Part shown: one piece after another, positions 5,391 through 7,865 of the stretch
Position numbering within the stretch: the first letter of the stretch is position 1
Layout: the number at the start of each line of letters is the position of its first letter
Source of the DNA: Desulfatirhabdium butyrativorans
GTDB lineage: Bacteria > Desulfobacterota > Desulfobacteria > Desulfobacterales > DYRK01
Reading direction: 5' to 3'
DNA length: 7,865 bases
Assembly: GCA_020718785.1 (NCBI GenBank)
Contig: DYRK01000265.1
Span: 1-7,865 of the forward strand
Program-made: the position numbers and the translations under genes
Notes under the pieces: model-generated
Database searches by the model: none
What the model was told of the DNA's origin: nothing
Seen by the model: only the letters and a program-made list of their open reading frames with translations

Positions 5391-5427
5391 GAAATGAGAA
5401 TTGAAAAGTGAGAAGTGAGAATTGAAG
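5388..5427. repeat. Purine-rich repeat before the kinase gene
   Basis: Repeats of the type GTGAGAA / ATGAGAATTGAA / AAGTGAGAATTGAAG run from the stop of the SH3 gene into the first codons of the kinase gene. The composition and 14-bp words match the repeat at 1386-1421. The TTG start codon of the kinase lies inside it. Confidence 0.8.
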
Positions 5428-6414
5428 ATTAAAACTGAAAAAAAACAGGCAGTAGTGGGAATAGGATCCGCGCTGGTGGACATTCTTATCCATGCAGACG
5501 ATGATTTTCTCGAAAAAGCGGGCGTTTCAAAGGGCGGGATGATGTATGTGGATAATGAATTCATTGACCGCCTCGCGCAACAGACCGCCGGAAATGCGGC
5601 TACAGTTCCGGGCGGTTCTGCCTGCAATACTGTTATCGGCATCGGAAAACTCGGTGGCGCGGCGCGGTTTGTCGGAAAAATGGGCAAAGACAGGCTGGGA
5701 ATTTTTTTTGAAACAGACCTGAAACGCCACCATGTAGAGCCGGTATTGCTTACCTCCGATTCGCCTACCGGACGGGTGCTTTCAATTATCACGCCGGATG
5801 CCCAGCGGTCAATGCTGACCTATCTCGGTGCGTCTGCGGAACTTCAGCCCGAAGAAATAAATGACAAGTATTTTGAAGATGCGGCAATTGTCCACATCGA
5901 GGGATATCTGCTTTTCAACAAAGCCGTGCTTATCGCTGCCGTGGAGGCTGCAAAAAAGGCAGGCTGCATTGTTTCTCTGGACCTTGCCAGTTTTACGGTG
6001 GTCGAGGCTGCAAAGGATTTTCTTGAAACTTTGGTCAGGGATTTTGTTGACATTATCATTGCCAATGAGGATGAAGCACGGGTGTTTACCGGCTATGACG
6101 ATGAGACTGCCGCTATTGAATCTCTGTCGGAAATGGTGGAAATTGCGGTGCTGAAGGTAGGAAAACGCGGAAGTTTTATTTCATCCCGGGGACGTACTGT
6201 CAGAGTGGAGCCGAAAACGGGCGGCAGGGAAGCCGTAGATACCACCGGCGCGGGGGATCTGTGGGCAGCCGGATTTCTGTTCGGACTTGTCAGAGGCTTT
6301 TCCCTTGAGAAATGCGGCGAAATCGCTTCTGCATGCGGCTACGAAGTCTGTCAGGTGGTGGGAGCGCATATCCCGGAAATCGGGTGGCAGCGGATAAGAA
6401 AATTGCTGTTATAA
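5422..6414 (+). CDS. PfkB-family carbohydrate/nucleoside kinase (adenosine-kinase-like)
   Basis: A 330-residue ribokinase-fold enzyme that phosphorylates a sugar or nucleoside hydroxyl with ATP. It opens with VVGIGSALVDIL (11-22), has the substrate-site PGGSACNT (63-70), the lid region around 85-135, and the PfkB signature DTTGAGD (273-279), where D279 is the catalytic base and the Gly/Ala pair forms the anion hole. Overall pattern and the N-terminal GSALVDI suggest the adenosine-kinase-like branch, but substrate cannot be fixed from sequence. The start is TTG 5422: an in-frame TGA lies at 5416-5418, no ATG is available before the first conserved strand, and GTG 5455 would cut into it. The start and its weak purine-rich leader come from a repeat. 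It is 31 bases from the SH3 gene, probably one transcript. Confidence 0.9.
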   Translation: MKIKTEKKQAVVGIGSALVDILIHADDDFLEKAGVSKGGMMYVDNEFIDRLAQQTAGNAATVPGGSACNTVIGIGKLGGAARFVGKMGKDRLGIFFETDLKRHHVEPVLLTSDSPTGRVLSIITPDAQRSMLTYLGASAELQPEEINDKYFEDAAIVHIEGYLLFNKAVLIAAVEAAKKAGCIVSLDLASFTVVEAAKDFLETLVRDFVDIIIANEDEARVFTGYDDETAAIESLSEMVEIAVLKVGKRGSFISSRGRTVRVEPKTGGREAVDTTGAGDLWAAGFLFGLVRGFSLEKCGEIASACGYEVCQVVGAHIPEIGWQRIRKLLL

Positions 6415-6422
6415 CAGCAATT
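6401..6422. terminator. Perfect 22-bp palindrome over the kinase stop; possible terminator
   Basis: AATTGCTGTTA is followed by its exact reverse complement, giving a 9-bp stem with a TATA loop. It contains the TAA stop (6412-6414) and is followed by CTCATTTT. This may terminate transcription of the kinase operon, although the T-run is short. A protein-binding dyad is the alternative. Confidence 0.45.
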
Positions 6423-6435
6423 CTCATTTTGACGT

Positions 6436-6458
6436 AAAGCGGGTTTCAAACCCGCTTT
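6436..6458. terminator. Symmetrical hairpin AAAGCGGGTTT/AAACCCGCTTT
   Basis: An 11-base arm and its exact complement around one C, with A-run before and T-run at the end of the stem on both strands. It could act as a weak bidirectional terminator, but there is no extended U-tract beyond the stem. It may also be a dispersed repeat. Confidence 0.45.
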
Positions 6459-6459
6459 C

Positions 6460-6585
6460 CTCGTTCCCAAGCCCCGGCTTGGGAACGCATCTGCGCCCGA
6501 AGCCCCGGCTTCGGTCCGTCTCCGTCACGGGAAGCCGGGGAACCTCCGCGGCAAGTGCGTTCCCAAGCAGGGGCTTGGGAACGAG
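6460..6585. repeat. 126-bp element with 30-bp self-palindromic ends
   Basis: The left end (6460-6489) and the reverse complement of the right end (6556-6585) agree at 29 of 30 positions. Each end is also a hairpin: CGTTCCCAAGCC with GGCTTGGGAACG (6462-6487), and CGTTCCCAAGC with GCTTGGGAACG (6558-6583). In the middle, CCGAAGCC pairs with GGCTTCGG (6497-6514), and an exclusive alternative pairs CCCCGGCTTC (6503-6512) with GAAGCCGGGG (6531-6540). No coding capacity. The CGTTCCCA...TGGGAACG core is a widespread bacterial dispersed repeat by recollection. Confidence 0.85.
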
Positions 6586-6587
6586 AA

Positions 6588-6675
6588 AAATCCTGTCAAT
6601 CCTATAATCCTGAAAATCCTGATTCAGACAGTTGTCTGAACCGGGATTTACAGGATTAAAGGATTTTCAGGATTT
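6588..6675. repeat. 88-bp inverted repeat built of AATCCTG words
   Basis: Two 43-bp arms (6588-6630 and 6633-6675) pair at about 37 of 43 positions around a two-base GT centre. The arms contain AATCCTG-like words about nine bases apart, and the centre is the perfect hairpin TTCAGACA/TGTCTGAA (6623-6640). It could form a large cruciform or RNA hairpin. No coding capacity. Similar AATCCTG repeats are known by recollection from many proteobacterial intergenic regions. Confidence 0.85.
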
Positions 6676-6762
6676 GTGTTCAGCCTGCACTCATGCCCGG
6701 TCAGACAGAAAACCGCCTCAATTCGCTTTTTCAGGGAAATACAAAGATTCTTGAGGGAGGCG

Positions 6763-6915
6763 ATGTCAGAAGTCCGAGAAATTCAGTATATTACACCTCT
6801 TACGCCGCAAAAGCGGTTCAGACCCGCGGAAAACCGGCAAATCCCCCAATCCGCTGAACATCATTTTATTCTTGACACCCGTCAGCATAAGGTGATAAAA
6901 AATAAGTATCACTAA
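6763..6915 (+). CDS. Possible 50-residue protein, unknown
   Basis: ATG 6763 is preceded by GAGGGAGG (6753-6760), a strong but closely spaced ribosome site, and opens a 50-codon frame ending TAA 6913-6915. The product starts MSEVREIQYITPLTP, is Pro/Gln/Arg rich in the middle, and ends in a basic, His-containing tail. There is no signal peptide, membrane segment or known motif. CCTCAA (6716-6721) could pair with TTGAGG (6751-6756) and mask part of the ribosome site. A promoter-like TTGACA lies within its 3' part, which may mean it is not a gene. The same frame is open back to GTG 6676, but that extension begins at the edge of a repeat and is less likely. Confidence 0.35.
   Translation: MSEVREIQYITPLTPQKRFRPAENRQIPQSAEHHFILDTRQHKVIKNKYH
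6872..6899 (+). promoter_or_regulatory. Sigma70-like promoter for the HEPN gene
   Basis: A perfect -35 TTGACA (6872-6877), a 16-base spacer and GATAAA (6894-6899) as -10, four of six to consensus. Transcription would begin near 6906, leaving a leader of about 120 bases before the HEPN gene. Confidence 0.45.
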
Positions 6916-6920
6916 AAAAA

Positions 6921-7015
6921 CAGTATTTTTCCAGAAAAAGCCGAATCTGTCGGGAGGCAGGGGCGGAAAGTAGCGGGTCCTGTGTGAAAGACAGATATTT
7001 CACCCGGACAGAGGA
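6921..7015 (+). promoter_or_regulatory. Foldable 5' leader of the HEPN gene, possible cis-acting RNA
   Basis: Downstream of the promoter, TCTGTC/GGCAGG (6946-6961) forms a hairpin with a GGGA (GNRA-type) loop; the purine stretch GGCGGAAAG follows. GTGAAA (6984-6989) pairs with TTTCAC (6998-7003), enclosed by GTCC (6977-6980) with GGAC (7006-7009). The last helix touches the ribosome site CAGAGGA (7009-7015), so folding could limit translation. The layout faintly recalls c-di-GMP-I (GEMM) RNAs, but the conserved GCAAA-type bases are not matched, so I do not assign a class. Confidence 0.3.
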
Positions 7016-7027
7016 ATCATTCAGATT

Positions 7028-7459
7028 ATGAGCCGAAAAAAGTTTTCAGGACGGACATCACTGACAAAAGCGGGACTCAGAAGATTAAAAGATGCCAAAA
7101 AGTTACGCGATCATGCAGCCTGGCGCGGTTCCATGTATCTTGCCGGATATTATGTCGAATGCAGGCTTAAAACCCGTCTTATGGAAATGTACAATATCTG
7201 GACACTGGAGGAACTCGAAACCAGACTGTCTCAGACGGCGGGAAAATCCGTGAGGGCATTTACACACAGCATTGAAGTACTTATGACGCATACCGGGACT
7301 CTGAACCGCATGGATAAAAATGTCCGCCGATCCTTTGTAAAATGTAATCAGTGGAAAACAGACTGGCGTTATGATCCGGATAACGGAACAGAAGAAGAGT
7401 GCGAAGCATTTGTCCGGGCGGTTGAAACACTGGGGCGTTTTATTGACAGAAATATGTAG
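7028..7459 (+). CDS. HEPN-domain protein
   Basis: A 143-residue helical protein. The segment RRLKDAKKLRDHAAWRGSM plus YLAGYYVECRLKTRLM (18-52) matches the HEPN signature in which a helix with YLAGYxVECxLK follows a charged helix; later THSIEVLMTH (79-88), WKTDWRYDP (109-117) and EAFVRAVETLGRFI (126-139) fit the remaining helices. Many HEPN proteins are toxins or RNases, and the active ones use an RxxxxH motif; I see no convincing copy, so it may be non-catalytic or act as a binding partner. The usual partner is a small MNT nucleotidyltransferase, absent here; a BolA-like gene follows 15 bases later. The start at 7028 has AGAGGA (7010-7015) twelve bases before it, somewhat far. Confidence 0.75.
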   Translation: MSRKKFSGRTSLTKAGLRRLKDAKKLRDHAAWRGSMYLAGYYVECRLKTRLMEMYNIWTLEELETRLSQTAGKSVRAFTHSIEVLMTHTGTLNRMDKNVRRSFVKCNQWKTDWRYDPDNGTEEECEAFVRAVETLGRFIDRNM

Positions 7460-7474
7460 GGCAGGAGGAAATAT

Positions 7475-7729
7475 ATGGCTGATGAGCAGATAAAGAAAAA
7501 AATAGAATCGCTGCTCCGAAGGGAATTTAACGAAAACTCGACTGTTGATGTTTCGGACGGGTATCAGGACAACATTCATATCGTTGTTGTTTCACGGAAG
7601 TTCTCGGGCAGGAGCGAGAACGAAAAACTGGATATGCTCTGGAATCTGCTCGAAACCGGCGGACTCAGCGATTCGGACAGGAACAGAATATCGCTGATAA
7701 TACCGTACAGTCCCGAAGAACTGAAATAA
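7475..7729 (+). CDS. Small BolA-like alpha/beta protein, HEPN partner
   Basis: An 84-residue protein whose pattern follows the BolA/KH-like fold: helix IKKKIESLLRREF (6-18), strand STVDVSDGY (22-30), strand NIHIVVVSRKFSGRS (33-47, recalling BolA's VVVSxxFxGxs), helix ENEKLDMLWNLLE (48-60), strand RISLIIPYSPEELK (71-84, recalling the closing TPEEW of BolA). The His in NIHIVVV is in the region where BolA binds Fe-S partners, but conservation cannot be judged here. Ribosome site AGGAGG (7463-7468) is six bases from ATG. Its close spacing behind the HEPN gene implies one transcript and possibly one complex. Whether it is an antitoxin-like partner or a regulator is unproven; similarity to BolA is moderate. 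Confidence 0.7.
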   Translation: MADEQIKKKIESLLRREFNENSTVDVSDGYQDNIHIVVVSRKFSGRSENEKLDMLWNLLETGGLSDSDRNRISLIIPYSPEELK

Positions 7730-7736
7730 TCATTCT

Positions 7737-7777
7737 GATGAAAAGCTTTGCTCATGTTTCATCCTGTGGGATTTTTT
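7737..7777 (+). terminator. Weak terminator candidate after the HEPN pair
   Basis: GATGAAA (7737-7743) pairs with TTTCATC (7757-7763) around a 13-base loop, and a T6 run follows at 7772-7777. The eight-base gap between stem and T-run makes efficient termination uncertain. Confidence 0.35.
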
Positions 7778-7865
7778 AAAAAAATACTTGACTTCCCTGA
7801 AAATTCAGGTATTTTCACTCACTCACTCACTCACTCACTCACTCACTCACTCACTCACTCACTCA
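7754..7865 (+). CDS. Possible partial, phase-variable ORF entering the TCAC repeat
   Basis: ATG 7754 opens a frame of 37 codons with no stop to the window end: MFHPVGFFKKILDFPENSGIF, broken here as MFHPVGFFKK and ILDFPENSGIF, then Thr-His-Ser-Leu repeats from the TCAC microsatellite. There is no good ribosome site, and a promoter-like block lies inside this frame, so the real start may be further on. If the repeat is coding, each gain or loss of one unit shifts the frame. The product is unknown. Confidence 0.25.
   Translation, partial: MFHPVGFFKKILDFPENSGIFTHSLTHSLTHSLTHSL
7788..7815 (+). promoter_or_regulatory. Promoter-like block with palindrome in its spacer
   Basis: TTGACT (7788-7793), a 16-base spacer and TATTTT (7810-7815) form a possible sigma70 promoter. 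The spacer holds the palindrome CCTGAA-AA-TTCAGG (7796-7809), placed as a repressor operator would be. The -10 element directly joins the TCAC microsatellite. Confidence 0.35.
7815..7865. repeat. (TCAC)n tetranucleotide microsatellite, cut by the window end
   Basis: At least 51 bases of uninterrupted TCAC, about 12.75 units, run to the last base. Because three units make twelve bases, the + strand is open in all three frames (Ser-Leu-Thr-His cycle), while the - strand meets TGA in every frame. Tetranucleotide runs of this length are the classic substrate for slipped-strand mispairing in contingency genes. Confidence 0.95.

Noticed and set aside
4935..5792. Long - strand open frame (285 codons) opposite the SH3 and kinase genes
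   Set aside because: Low-complexity Ser/Phe/Pro-rich product with no known motif; the opposite strand has two well-supported genes.
6676..6915. GTG-started 79-codon version of the small unknown ORF
   Set aside because: It begins at the border of the 88-bp inverted repeat, and the internal ATG 6763 has the stronger ribosome site.
6921..7015. c-di-GMP-I (GEMM) riboswitch
   Set aside because: The GNRA-loop hairpin and a GGGGCGGAAAG stretch are suggestive, but the conserved GGCAAACC and GACGCAAAGCC bases are not matched, so no class is called.
7103..7579. - strand open frame (158 codons) opposite the HEPN and BolA-like genes
   Set aside because: No domain and no ribosome site; both + strand genes have family signatures.

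Overview
The window looks like a repeat-rich, mid-GC chromosomal region of a Desulfobacterota (Desulfobacterales-type) bacterium. I infer this from the Fur-FeoA fusion, the FmdB and PflX-type proteins, the mixture of toxin-antitoxin genes, and the many intergenic palindromic repeats. No tRNA, rRNA, CRISPR array, transposase or integrase gene is visible. Every supported gene is on the + strand.

Layout. Positions 92-337: small FmdB zinc-ribbon protein. Positions 333-717: an array of about 65-bp repeats containing a palindrome; a 123-bp MITE-like element has inserted into it at a TA dinucleotide, and the array's last partial unit supplies the start codon of the next gene. Positions 709-1413: Fur-type regulator fused to a FeoA domain. 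Positions 1426-2361: radical SAM protein of the PflX group. Positions 2354-4312: two toxin-antitoxin modules, Panacea antitoxin plus a possible MazF-like protein (2558-3525) and RelE/ParE toxin plus Phd antitoxin (3615-4177), bounded by three copies (two full, one half) of a dispersed repeat; a second MITE-like element lies in front of the first module. Positions 4316-6414: PPP-type phosphatase, exported double-SH3 protein and PfkB-family sugar/nucleoside kinase, closely packed. Positions 6415-7027: gene-poor stretch with a perfect 22-bp palindrome, a hairpin, two long inverted-repeat elements, a possible 50-codon ORF, and a promoter with a foldable leader. Positions 7028-7729: HEPN-domain protein and a small BolA-like protein as a pair. 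Positions 7754-7865: a promoter-like block with an internal palindrome and a (TCAC)n microsatellite that runs off the window, possibly inside a phase-variable ORF.

How the genes fit together. The Fur-FeoA protein suggests iron-dependent control near the left end, but no clear Fur box was found. The central part is a defence or stress accessory block. The repeats touch or supply gene ends and translation signals several times (fmdB stop, fur start, radical SAM start and stop, phosphatase ribosome site, kinase TTG start). The most notable points are the TA-module cassette-like layout, the MITE whose empty target site is preserved in neighbouring repeat units, the HEPN/BolA-like pair, and the tetranucleotide microsatellite.
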